Source: CAIWXH01 sp964555675
GTDB taxonomy: Bacteria > Chloroflexota > Chloroflexia > Chloroflexales > Chloroflexaceae
Assembly (NCBI GenBank): GCA_964555675.1
Contig: CAZKTU010000351.1
Location: 1 to 5,255, forward strand
DNA length: 5,255 nucleotides
Reading direction: 5' to 3'
This document shows positions 1-5,255 of this stretch, piece by piece. Below the pieces are notes generated by a model that saw only the letters and a program-made list of their open reading frames with translations, was not told the origin of the DNA and did not search any database. The position numbers and the translations under genes are program-made. Position 1 is the first letter of the stretch, and each line of letters opens with the position of its first letter.

Positions 1-60
1 CCGCCTTGCCCTACGGTCATGCCGCCTGGGGAGCTGCAGATGAGGCGTCGGGGCGCCCCT

Positions 61-237
61 CCCACGAACAGTAGCTCAGCCCTCGCGCCAGGAGGGTGTG
101 GGAGGGCCAGCGCGCCCCTCCCACGAACAGTAGCTCAGCCCTCGCGCCGGGAGGGTGTGGGAGGGCCAGCGTGGCCCTCCCACGAACAGTAGCTCAGCCC
201 TCGCGCCGGGAGGGTGTGGGAGGGCCGGCGTGGCCCT
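61..237. repeat. Three tandem copies of a 59-bp hairpin-forming unit
   Basis: The copies occupy 61-119, 120-178 and 179-237. Copies 2 and 3 differ at one base, and copies 1 and 2 at three. Partial unit ends flank the array, at about 54-60 and 238-242. Each unit begins CCCACGAACAGTAGCTCAG. Each junction between units forms a hairpin with arms GTGGGAGGGCC and GGCCCTCCCAC: 157-167/173-183 is 11 bp, 215-226/232-243 is 12 bp, and 98-106/116-124 is 9 bp because copy 1 has a variant right arm. A second, weaker stem (CCCTC/GAGGG) lies inside each unit. The period is not a multiple of three, so the reading frame shifts at every copy. The short open frames here begin with the same peptide 59 bases apart and are not genes. 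There are no unique spacers, so this is not a CRISPR array. It resembles an intergenic REP-like repeat; its function is unknown. Confidence 0.9.
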
Positions 238-266
238 CCCACAAAGGGGTTGCAGGGGAAGCCCCT
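215..266 (-). terminator. Hairpins just after the hydrolase stop, possible transcript end
   Basis: Reading the minus strand out of the hydrolase gene, a small stem (254-258 with 262-266, AGGGG/CCCCT, 3-nt loop) comes directly after the TGA stop. About 25 nt past the stop comes a perfect 12-bp stem (215-226 with 232-243, 5-nt loop), which belongs to the last copy of the 59-bp repeat. No T-run follows either stem, so this is not a classical intrinsic terminator. The hairpins may instead stabilise the mRNA 3' end or act with Rho. The structure is seen; the role is inferred. Confidence 0.35.
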
Positions 267-267
267 A

Positions 268-1545
268 TCATGATCCCAGACTTGCCTCGAAGAACTCCAC
301 CATCAGGGGCAGATACTGGGCGTTGCCGGCGGCGTCGAACGAGTGGGGCTGGCCGGGGTAGACGACGAACTCGGTGTCTTTGCCGGCGTCGCGCAGGGCG
401 AGGTAGAGATCCTCGGGCCACTTGCGCGGCACCGTCTCGTCCTGGTCGCCCCAGATGATCTGGGTGCGCGCGGTGACATAGTCGGCGTGCTGCAGGGGCG
501 AGAGGCGCAAATACAGGTCGGGGGCCTGCTCGGGGGTGACGGGGAACTCGATTTCGAGGCGGTCGATCACGCCCTGGCGGCGGCCCGGGGGTTGGTTCGC
601 CCGCGCGCGCCAGCGCTCGGAGCGGAACTGGTAGTCTTCGGTGATATTCGATGAGGCGGGGGCGTAGATCAAGGCGGCCGCGATCTGCTCGCTGACGGCG
701 ATGGCCTTGGCGGTGATCGCGCCGCCGTTGCTGTGGCCCCACATCAGCAGCTTGCCGGGCCGGGCCTCGGGCAAGGCCTGGGCCAGGGGGATGAGGTTGA
801 GCGTGTCGATCACGTGCCCTGCCCTGAAGACATTCGGCGCGTCGTCCGAGCCGGCGTGGCTGCGGAAGTCGGGCGAGATGGTCAGATAGCCCTGCTCGGC
901 CAGGTAGTCGGCGGCGCGCTTCGTGCCGTTGCCCGTCTCGTAGACATCGAGGGGGTAATAGCCGTGGTTGAGGATAACCACGGGGAAGGGCCCCTCGCCG
1001 CGAGGCCGGTTGAGCATGCCGGTGATGCGCAGCCCGTCGCTCGGGTAGGCGATCAGGTAACGCGTGAAGGCGGCCCGCTCCTCGAGCACACCCACGATCT
1101 CGATCGCCCCCTCGCCATAGTCGCGCGAGCGCAGCCCGTCGATGGTGTACTGGGCCAGTTCGGGGTATGGTTCGGCCGTGGGGCTGGGCGGCGCCGGCGT
1201 GGGGCTGGGCGGCACGGGTGTGGGGCTGGGNNNNNNNNNNNNNNNNNNNNNNNNNNNNNNNNNNNNNNNNNNNNNNNNNNNNNNNNNNNNNNNNNNNNNN
1301 NNNNNNNNNNNNNNNNNNNNNNNNNNNNNNGTGGGGCTGGGCGGCACGGGTGTGGGGCTGGGGGCGGCGGTTGCGGTGGGCGGGGCCAGGGTCGGGCTGG
1401 GGGCGAGCGTGGGCGCGAGCGTTGGCGCGACCGTAGCGGCGGAGGCGGCGGCCCCACCGGCGGGGCCGGGCGTCGCGGCGGGGGCGGAGGGCGCGCTGCA
1501 AGCTGCCAGCAGGCTGAGGGCCAGCGCCAAAAGAACATATCGCAC
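268..1545 (-). CDS. Secreted lipoprotein alpha/beta hydrolase with Pro-rich repeat linker
   Basis: Predicted lipid-anchored serine hydrolase acting outside the cytoplasmic membrane. The start is taken as GTG at 1545, because GAGGAG lies 6 nt upstream; the product is then about 425 aa including about 34 unknown residues. Residues 1-16 (MRYVLLALALSLLAAC) form a short lipoprotein signal with lipobox LAAC and lipidated Cys16. Residues 17 to about 130 are a low-complexity Ala/Pro/Thr/Ser linker with PSPTPVPP-type repeats, interrupted by the N run at about residues 72-105. The catalytic domain fills the rest: NHG near residue 195 (oxyanion loop), GHSNGG with nucleophile Ser272, GDQDETVP with probable acid Asp369, and GQPHSF with probable His401. 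The order fits the dienelactone hydrolase/prolyl-oligopeptidase-like families. The substrate could be an ester or a peptide and cannot be told from sequence. True linker length is uncertain because the gap lies in a tandem repeat. It is divergent from the acyltransferase, and no operon partner is visible. Confidence 0.88.
   Translation of the reverse strand: MRYVLLALALSLLAACSAPSAPAATPGPAGGAAASAATVAPTLAPTLAPSPTLAPPTATAAPSPTPVPPSPXXXXXXXXXXXXXXXXXXXXXXXXXXXXXXXXXXPSPTPVPPSPTPAPPSPTAEPYPELAQYTIDGLRSRDYGEGAIEIVGVLEERAAFTRYLIAYPSDGLRITGMLNRPRGEGPFPVVILNHGYYPLDVYETGNGTKRAADYLAEQGYLTISPDFRSHAGSDDAPNVFRAGHVIDTLNLIPLAQALPEARPGKLLMWGHSNGGAITAKAIAVSEQIAAALIYAPASSNITEDYQFRSERWRARANQPPGRRQGVIDRLEIEFPVTPEQAPDLYLRLSPLQHADYVTARTQIIWGDQDETVPRKWPEDLYLALRDAGKDTEFVVYPGQPHSFDAAGNAQYLPLMVEFFEASLGS
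1178..1372 (-). repeat. 21-bp coding tandem repeat in the hydrolase linker
   Basis: A 21-bp unit beginning GTGGGGCTGGGCGGC on the plus strand repeats at 1178-1198, 1199-1219 and 1220-1230, and again after the gap at 1331-1351 and 1352-1362, then decays. On the coding strand each unit gives seven residues of the PTPVPPS type. Such arrays expand and contract easily and break short-read assemblies, which explains the gap inside it. The copy number in the real genome is unknown. Confidence 0.85.
1231..1330. other. Assembly gap 1 (100 N) inside the repeat linker
   Basis: This is a run of exactly 100 N, the usual placeholder length for a gap of unknown size. The 32 bases before it (1199-1230) are identical to the 32 bases after it (1331-1362). 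Either two contigs overlap by 32 bp and should be merged, or more copies of the 21-bp repeat are missing. Merging removes 132 bases, which is 44 codons, so the hydrolase frame stays open in that model. Confidence 0.95.
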
Positions 1546-1551
1546 AGCGGG

Positions 1552-1557
1552 CTCCTC
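1552..1557 (-). promoter_or_regulatory. Ribosome binding site fixing the hydrolase GTG start
   Basis: GAGGAG on the minus strand lies 6 nt before GTG at 1545. It selects this start over the in-frame TTG at 1572, which would put nine acidic and polar residues (MAENEEEPA) in front of the signal peptide. Confidence 0.8.
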
Positions 1558-1585
1558 TTCGTTTTCAGCCAAGCGCTACCATTGA

Positions 1586-1614
1586 AGTATAGGCCCGCCC
1601 CGCGCGGGGCGCAA
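1586..1614 (-). promoter_or_regulatory. Predicted hydrolase promoter with palindromic spacer
   Basis: On the minus strand, TATACT (1586-1591) matches the -10 consensus at five of six bases. Exactly 17 bp upstream is TTGCGC (1609-1614), a weak -35 that keeps only the TTG. The predicted transcription start is near 1579, giving a leader of about 35 nt that contains the GAGGAG site. The spacer is almost entirely a perfect 16-bp palindrome, CGCCCCGCGCGGGGCG (1596-1611), which overlaps the -35. A dimeric regulator could bind there. This is inference; GC-rich palindromes also occur by chance in such genomes. Confidence 0.45.
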
Positions 1615-1654
1615 TGCTGGAGCGGCCGTAGGGCTACACTGCCCCCCACGCCCG

Positions 1655-1758
1655 GCCGGCAAACCGGCAGGCTGGCTACAGCTGCGAAGCCCGCCTGCGC
1701 GGGCTGGACAGGCCACGCAGGTGGCCTTTATCCCCCGTTGCCGGGCCGTTTACGGCCC
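1655..1758. repeat. Cluster of four small hairpins, two with complementary loops
   Basis: This is a non-coding spacer element. Stems in order: GCCGG/CCGGC (1655-1659 with 1664-1668); AGCCCGC/GCGGGCT (1688-1694 with 1699-1705, loop CTGC); AGGCCAC/GTGGCCT (1710-1716 with 1721-1727, loop GCAG); GGGCCG/CGGCCC (1743-1748 with 1753-1758, loop TTTA). Loops two and three are exact complements, and with their closing bases they make a 6-base match (CCTGCG at 1694-1699, CGCAGG at 1716-1721). From memory, similar paired hairpins (GCCTGCGCGGG followed by a CGCAGG hairpin) occur as dispersed repeats in cyanobacteria and related genomes; I could not verify this. Upstream reading of the acyltransferase frame into this element is not credible as protein. 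Confidence 0.7.
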
Positions 1759-1813
1759 CGTCGTGGCAACACAATTGGACGTTGCTCAAGCCCCAACGCA
1801 GCTGTCGGCACGG

Positions 1814-1842
1814 TTGACGTACGTTTGGCGAGGGCCGATAAT
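1814..1842 (+). promoter_or_regulatory. Sigma-70-like promoter for the acyltransferase
   Basis: TTGACG (1814-1819) and GATAAT (1837-1842) each match the consensus at five of six bases and are separated by 17 bp, which is notable in such GC-rich DNA. Transcription would start near 1849. The -10 overlaps the candidate ATG at 1841, so if this promoter is real, translation must begin further downstream, most likely at ATG 1892. Confidence 0.45.
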
Positions 1843-2488
1843 GAGGCCACCCAACCGGGCAGCCTTGAACAGCAAGATCGGCCCACCCGCGATGCCGGGC
1901 AATCCACCCATTCAACGTCGAAGCTGGGTTCAACGGACCGCCCACCGGCTCGGAGCGATGGCGGGGTGGCGCATCGTCATTCCCGAAGCGCCGCCGCCGC
2001 GCTGCGTGATCATCGGCGTGCCGCATACAAGCTCGTGGGATCTGGCCATGCTGCTGCTCGTCATGTTCGGCGGGGGCTTCAGGATGGGCTGGATGGCCAA
2101 AGCCTCGCTCTTCCGCTGGCCTTTGGGGCCGCTGCTGCGGGCTCTTGGCGGCATCCCGGTCGAGCGCTCGAGCCGCGGCGACTTCGTGGCCCAGATGGTC
2201 GCCGCCTTCGCCCCGGGCCAACCCATGATCCTGGGCCTCAGCCCCGAGGGCACGCGCGACCGGGCCGAGCACTGGAAGAGCGGCTTCTACCATATCGCGC
2301 GCGGCGCCGATGTGCCGATCGTGCTGGGGTACGCCGACTATCGACGCCGTGTTGTCGGCCTGGGGCCAACGCTCAGGCCGAGCGGCGACCTCGCCGCTGA
2401 TATGGCGCTCATCCGCGACTTCTACAGCGGCATCGAGGGCCACTACCCCGAGCGCCAGGGCCCGATCGCCCTGGCCAACGAGCAGTGA
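1841..2488 (+). CDS. PlsC-like 1-acylglycerol-phosphate acyltransferase family protein
   Basis: Predicted membrane-associated acyltransferase of the lysophosphatidate acyltransferase superfamily, which transfers an acyl group to a glycerolipid or related acceptor. From ATG 1841 it has 215 aa. The key motifs are PHTSSWD (catalytic His62 and Asp67, the HX4D motif), GGIPVERS (about 103-110), SPEGTRD (about 134-140, with the usual EGTR) and WKSGFYHIA followed by VPIVLGYADY (to about 167). This HTSSWD form belongs to a compact subgroup of about 180-210 aa whose acyl acceptor is not settled, so PlsC itself is not claimed. ATG 1841 has GAGGG 6 nt upstream, but a good promoter -10 overlaps it. ATG 1892 (198 aa) begins closer to the conserved core. 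The open frame extends to GTG 1721, inside the hairpin cluster, and that extension is rejected. The C-terminal end (ANEQ, TGA) lies just before gap 2. Confidence 0.88.
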   Translation: MRPPNRAALNSKIGPPAMPGNPPIQRRSWVQRTAHRLGAMAGWRIVIPEAPPPRCVIIGVPHTSSWDLAMLLLVMFGGGFRMGWMAKASLFRWPLGPLLRALGGIPVERSSRGDFVAQMVAAFAPGQPMILGLSPEGTRDRAEHWKSGFYHIARGADVPIVLGYADYRRRVVGLGPTLRPSGDLAADMALIRDFYSGIEGHYPERQGPIALANEQ

Positions 2489-2493
2489 GCTAG

Positions 2494-2593
2494 NNNNNNN
2501 NNNNNNNNNNNNNNNNNNNNNNNNNNNNNNNNNNNNNNNNNNNNNNNNNNNNNNNNNNNNNNNNNNNNNNNNNNNNNNNNNNNNNNNNNNNNN
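2494..2593. other. Assembly gap 2 (100 N) between convergent genes
   Basis: This is a run of exactly 100 N. The 15 bases before it (2479-2493, CGAGCAGTGAGCTAG) are repeated exactly after it (2594-2608), as expected if two overlapping contig ends were padded instead of merged. Joined on that overlap, the acyltransferase TGA and the glycosyltransferase stop (CTA on the plus strand) are one base apart, leaving no room for a terminator or another gene. Missing sequence cannot be excluded. Confidence 0.95.
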
Positions 2594-2604
2594 CGAGCAG
2601 TGAG

Positions 2605-3627
2605 CTAGCCAACGAACAGGTAATCAGCCCCTGGGGCGTAGCCCATCTCGGCGAGCCAGCCCGAGATCAAGTCGAAGGCGCCGTGGTTGGTGACGTAGAC
2701 CAGCACGAAGGGGCGCGGGCGCAGCCCGGCGAGCCAGTGGCGCGGGCGCACTGGCGCGCCCCAGACGACCTGGCCGAGCTTGCGCTCGTCGATGTCGATC
2801 CAGGCCGACGGGGGGAAGCCGCGCTCGATCAGGCCCCTGGCCCGCAGGCGGGTCGGACGCCCCGCGCCCCAGTAGACCAGGTCGCGCCCCTGGCCGAGGC
2901 GCGGGTCGCGGGCGAGGAAGGCGGCCCGCAGCCCGTCGAAGGCCGCGCGGGCGTAGCGCGGGTCGACCCGCGAGGCCCGACCGGGCGACTCGCGCCAGGC
3001 CAGCAGCACCCGCGGCAGCTTGGCCATGGGCAGGCCGGCCGCGTGCATACGCAGCCAGAGCTCGTAGTCCTCGGGGAAGGGACCCTCGGCGTAGCCCCCA
3101 AGGGCGAGCACGGCGGCGCGCCGCAGCATCACCGAAGGGTGAGCGAAGGGCGACTCGACGTAGATGCCGGCGCTCACCTCGGCGGGGGTGAGCACGCGGT
3201 TCTGCCAGCGCACATACTCGGCGTAGCCGGCGCGCACGAGGGCCTTTGGGAAGAGGGCGACACGACTGGCGACGAGGGCGAGCTCGGGGCGGGCCGCCAG
3301 CTCGTCGCGCTGCATGGCCAGGCGGGCCGGGTGCATCAGGTCGTCGGCGTCCATGCGGGCCACCAGGGGCGCGCGGGCCTCGGCCAGGCCCAGGTTGAGA
3401 GCGGCGACGAGCCCGACCCGACCGGGGCTGAGCAGCCTGATGCGGGCGTCGGCGCGGGCGGCGGCGGCGACAATTGCCGGTGACTCGTCGGACGAGCCAT
3501 CGTCAATGGCGAGCAGCTCGTAGTCGGCGAGGCGCTGCCGGGCCAGAGAGGCGAGGCAGGCCGGCAAGGTCGCGGCGGCGTCGCGAAAGGGCATGACGAC
3601 CGAGATCGCCGGCGGGGAATAGCGCAT
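2605..3627 (-). CDS. Family 2 glycosyltransferase with extra C-terminal domain
   Basis: Predicted cytoplasmic GT-A fold transferase using a nucleotide sugar, probably for a polysaccharide or glycolipid; donor and acceptor are unknown. It has 340 aa from ATG 3627. That start is supported because the first beta strand (ISVVMPF, residues 8-14) begins immediately after it. Visible motifs are IDDGSSDES (Asp42/Asp43, nucleotide binding), MDADD (92-96, the metal-binding DXD) and FPEDYELWLRM with Glu186/Asp187, the usual catalytic base region. No membrane segment is seen. From about residue 248 a separate domain begins with VYWGAGRPT, followed by WIDIDERKLG, VLVYVTNHGA and a terminal GYAPGADYLFVG. 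This resembles the small Rossmann-like domain found at the C-terminus of some methyltransferases and sugar enzymes, here apparently fused to the transferase. No clear ribosome binding site precedes the start, so the transcript may be leaderless. It is divergent from pruA. Confidence 0.88.
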   Translation of the reverse strand: MRYSPPAISVVMPFRDAAATLPACLASLARQRLADYELLAIDDGSSDESPAIVAAAARADARIRLLSPGRVGLVAALNLGLAEARAPLVARMDADDLMHPARLAMQRDELAARPELALVASRVALFPKALVRAGYAEYVRWQNRVLTPAEVSAGIYVESPFAHPSVMLRRAAVLALGGYAEGPFPEDYELWLRMHAAGLPMAKLPRVLLAWRESPGRASRVDPRYARAAFDGLRAAFLARDPRLGQGRDLVYWGAGRPTRLRARGLIERGFPPSAWIDIDERKLGQVVWGAPVRPRHWLAGLRPRPFVLVYVTNHGAFDLISGWLAEMGYAPGADYLFVG

Positions 3628-3637
3628 AGCCCAATTC

Positions 3638-3646
3638 TGCTACAAT
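3638..3646 (+). promoter_or_regulatory. Extended -10 promoter element upstream of pruA
   Basis: TGCTACAAT (3638-3646) fits the extended -10 form TGnTATAAT with one mismatch. No good -35 is seen, which this promoter class tolerates. Transcription would start near 3653, giving a leader of about 37 nt. The site overlaps an in-frame ATG at 3645, so that upstream start is unlikely to be used. It lies only 11 bp from the divergent glycosyltransferase start, so the two genes share their control region. Confidence 0.5.
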
Positions 3647-3672
3647 GATCCCCATTCAGGCAAGCGCAACAC

Positions 3673-3682
3673 AGGAAGGGAG
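3673..3682 (+). promoter_or_regulatory. Ribosome binding site fixing the pruA start
   Basis: AGGAAGGGAG, purine-rich and Shine-Dalgarno-like, lies 7 nt before ATG 3690. It selects that start over ATG 3645, which has no such site and would add 15 residues. Confidence 0.75.
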
Positions 3683-3689
3683 CACGGCG

Positions 3690-5255
3690 ATGTTGCCAGA
3701 GTACCGTAACGAACCATTCGGCGACTTCACATCATCAGAGCGCCGCTCGGCGATGCAGCGCGCCCTGCGCACCGTCGCGGGGCAGTTCGGGGCGAGCTAC
3801 CCGCTGATTATCGACGGCGAGCGGATTGAGACCGAGGAGCGCATCGCCTCGCTCAACCCGGCCGACCCCAAGAAGGTAGTGGGCTACGTCGCCAAGGCCA
3901 ACGCCGAGCAGGCGGCGCGAGCGGTCGAAGTGGCCAACGCCCGCTTCCACTCGTGGAAGCGCGTCCCGGTCGAGGCCCGCGCGAAGGTGCTGCTGCGGGC
4001 GGCGGCGATCATGCGGCGTCGCAAAGAAGAGCTGGCGGCCTGGATGGTCTACGAGGTCAGCAAGACCTGGGTCGAGGCCGACGCCGACGTGGCTGAGGCG
4101 ATCGACTTCTGCGAATACTACGCGCGCCAGGCCCTCACCCTGCAAGGCACGGCCCACCCGCTGGTGCCGCAAGCGGGCGAGACCAACAGCCTGCGCTACA
4201 TCCCCCTGGGCGCGGGCGTGGCGATTCCGCCCTGGAACTTCCCGCTGGCGATCACGGCGGGCCTGGTGGTGGCGCCGGTGGTGGCGGGCAATACGATCGT
4301 GCTCAAGCCGGCCAGCGCCGCGCCGGTGATCGCGGCCAAGCTGATGGAGGTCCTCGAGGAGGCGGGGCTGCCGCCCGGGGTGGTCAACTTCGTGCCGGGG
4401 GCGGGGTCGGCCGTGGGCGACGTGATCGTCGACCACCCGCTGACGCGCTTCATCGGCTTCACGGGCTCGATGGAGGTGGGGCTGCGCATCAACGAGCGGG
4501 CCAGCGTGCGCCAGCCGGGGCAGCTCTGGATCAAGCGCACCATCCTCGAGATGGGCGGCAAAGACGGCATTGTGGTGGACGAGACGGCCGACCTGGAGGC
4601 GGCGGCGGCGGGCATCGTGGCGGCGGCCTTCGGCTTCCAGGGCCAGAAGTGCAGCGCCTGCTCGCGGGCGATCATCGTCGAGAGCGTCTACGACACCATG
4701 GTCGAGCGCATCGCCGAGCGCACGAAGGCCCTGAAGCTGGGCAACCCGGCCGAGCCGGACACGGCGGTGGGCGCGGTGGTCGACAGGGGCGCCTTCGACA
4801 AGATCAGCAGCTACATCGCCATCGGCCAGGACGAGGGCCGGCTGGTGGCCGGCGGCGAGGTGGTCGACCACGAGCTGCTGCGCGACGGGGCCTACTTCAT
4901 CAACCCGACGGTCTTCGCCGACATCGCCCCCGACGCGCGCCTGGCCCAGGAGGAGATCTTCGGCCCGGTGCTGGCGGTGATCAAGGCCCGCGACTTCGAC
5001 CACGCCCTTGAGATCGCCAACAACACCCAGTACGGGCTGACCGGGGCGGTCTACACCGGCGACATCGGGCGCATCGAGCGGGCCTACGAGGAGTTCCACG
5101 TGGGCAACCTCTACATCAACCGCAAGTGCACGGGGGCTATGGTGGGGGCGCACCCCTTCGGCGGCTTCAACATGTCGGGCACCGACAGCAAGGCGGGCGG
5201 CCCCGACTATGTGGCGCTCTTCACCCAGGCCAAGGTGATCAGCGAGAAGTTGTAG
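3690..5255 (+). CDS. pruA: L-glutamate gamma-semialdehyde dehydrogenase (1-pyrroline-5-carboxylate dehydrogenase)
   Basis: NAD-dependent aldehyde dehydrogenase that oxidises glutamate gamma-semialdehyde to glutamate, the last step of proline breakdown and of arginine/ornithine breakdown; cytoplasmic. It has 521 aa from ATG 3690, close to the roughly 515 aa of Bacillus RocA, which it resembles throughout as I recall that sequence. Visible landmarks are the N-terminal arm with NEPFGDFT, PPWNFP with oxyanion Asn183, KPASAAP (Lys206, cofactor binding), GFTGS (256-260, Rossmann turn), LEMGGKD with general base Glu287, GQKCSACSR with catalytic Cys321, EEIFGPV, and the family-specific end PFGGFNMSGTDSKAGGPDY. 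All catalytic residues are present. It is the monofunctional type, with no proline dehydrogenase domain, and no proline dehydrogenase gene is in the window. The stop codon is the last three bases, so downstream partners are unseen. The symbol rocA is equally valid. Confidence 0.95.
   Translation: MLPEYRNEPFGDFTSSERRSAMQRALRTVAGQFGASYPLIIDGERIETEERIASLNPADPKKVVGYVAKANAEQAARAVEVANARFHSWKRVPVEARAKVLLRAAAIMRRRKEELAAWMVYEVSKTWVEADADVAEAIDFCEYYARQALTLQGTAHPLVPQAGETNSLRYIPLGAGVAIPPWNFPLAITAGLVVAPVVAGNTIVLKPASAAPVIAAKLMEVLEEAGLPPGVVNFVPGAGSAVGDVIVDHPLTRFIGFTGSMEVGLRINERASVRQPGQLWIKRTILEMGGKDGIVVDETADLEAAAAGIVAAAFGFQGQKCSACSRAIIVESVYDTMVERIAERTKALKLGNPAEPDTAVGAVVDRGAFDKISSYIAIGQDEGRLVAGGEVVDHELLRDGAYFINPTVFADIAPDARLAQEEIFGPVLAVIKARDFDHALEIANNTQYGLTGAVYTGDIGRIERAYEEFHVGNLYINRKCTGAMVGAHPFGGFNMSGTDSKAGGPDYVALFTQAKVISEKL

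Noticed and set aside
71..197. GTAGCTCAG at 71-79, 130-138 and 189-197 looks like a tRNA D-arm
   Set aside because: No matching D-arm partner, anticodon arm or T-arm follows, and the motif is simply part of the 59-bp repeat.
61..237. CRISPR array
   Set aside because: The units are contiguous at a constant 59 bp with no unique spacers, and no cas gene is present.
96..458. Short plus-strand open frames starting in the repeat (96-458, 155-361)
   Set aside because: They begin with the same peptide 59 bases apart, in different frames, and run antisense into the hydrolase gene.
733..2400. Long plus-strand open frame crossing the hydrolase, the spacer and the acyltransferase
   Set aside because: It is antisense to the hydrolase and out of frame with the acyltransferase; its Gly/Arg/Ala-rich translation has no domain and reflects the high GC content and the N run.
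2683..3483. Plus-strand open frame opposite the glycosyltransferase
   Set aside because: Low-complexity antisense shadow; the minus strand has all the family 2 motifs in order.
3645..3689. Upstream ATG 3645 as the start of the dehydrogenase
   Set aside because: It overlaps the extended -10 element and lacks a ribosome site, whereas ATG 3690 has AGGAAGGGAG 7 nt upstream and matches the usual family length.
3735..5153. Long minus-strand open frame opposite the dehydrogenase
   Set aside because: It is rich in Asp, His, Arg and Val in the way typical of the antisense of a GC-rich gene, with no recognisable motif, while the plus strand has a complete catalytic set.

Overview
This is a very GC-rich bacterial chromosomal segment. 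It carries four protein-coding genes and two 100-base runs of N, which are assembly gaps. No tRNA, rRNA, CRISPR array, transposase or phage gene was found. The GC content, hairpin-rich spacers and gene types would fit a Chloroflexota (green non-sulfur) genome or another high-GC environmental bacterium. This placement is an inference from general impression only; nothing in the window is a taxonomic marker.

Layout from left to right. Bases 1-60 hold nothing recognisable. Bases 61-237 are three tandem copies of a 59-bp non-coding unit whose junctions fold into strong hairpins. A minus-strand gene (268-1545) encodes a secreted lipoprotein with a Pro-rich repetitive linker and an alpha/beta-hydrolase domain; gap 1 lies inside the linker. 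Its likely promoter, with a perfect 16-bp palindrome between the -35 and -10, sits at 1586-1614. The spacer from there to about 1840 has a cluster of four small hairpins, two with complementary loops, and then a plausible promoter for the next gene. A plus-strand PlsC-like acyltransferase follows (1841-2488). It converges on a minus-strand family 2 glycosyltransferase (2605-3627), with gap 2 between them. If gap 2 is an artefact, as its duplicated flanks suggest, the two stop codons are only one base apart. Finally, a plus-strand L-glutamate gamma-semialdehyde dehydrogenase (3690-5255) is transcribed divergently from the glycosyltransferase across a 62-bp spacer and ends exactly at the window edge.

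The genes alternate in strand (-, +, -, +), so each is probably its own transcription unit and there is no operon. The acyltransferase and glycosyltransferase could both serve envelope or lipid synthesis and the dehydrogenase belongs to proline/arginine catabolism, but no shared pathway is shown. I see no convincing new multi-gene system. The more unusual content is non-coding: the 59-bp hairpin tandem repeat, the complementary-loop hairpin cluster and the promoter-spacer palindrome. Two further points are the duplicated gap flanks and the uncharacterised C-terminal domain of the glycosyltransferase.
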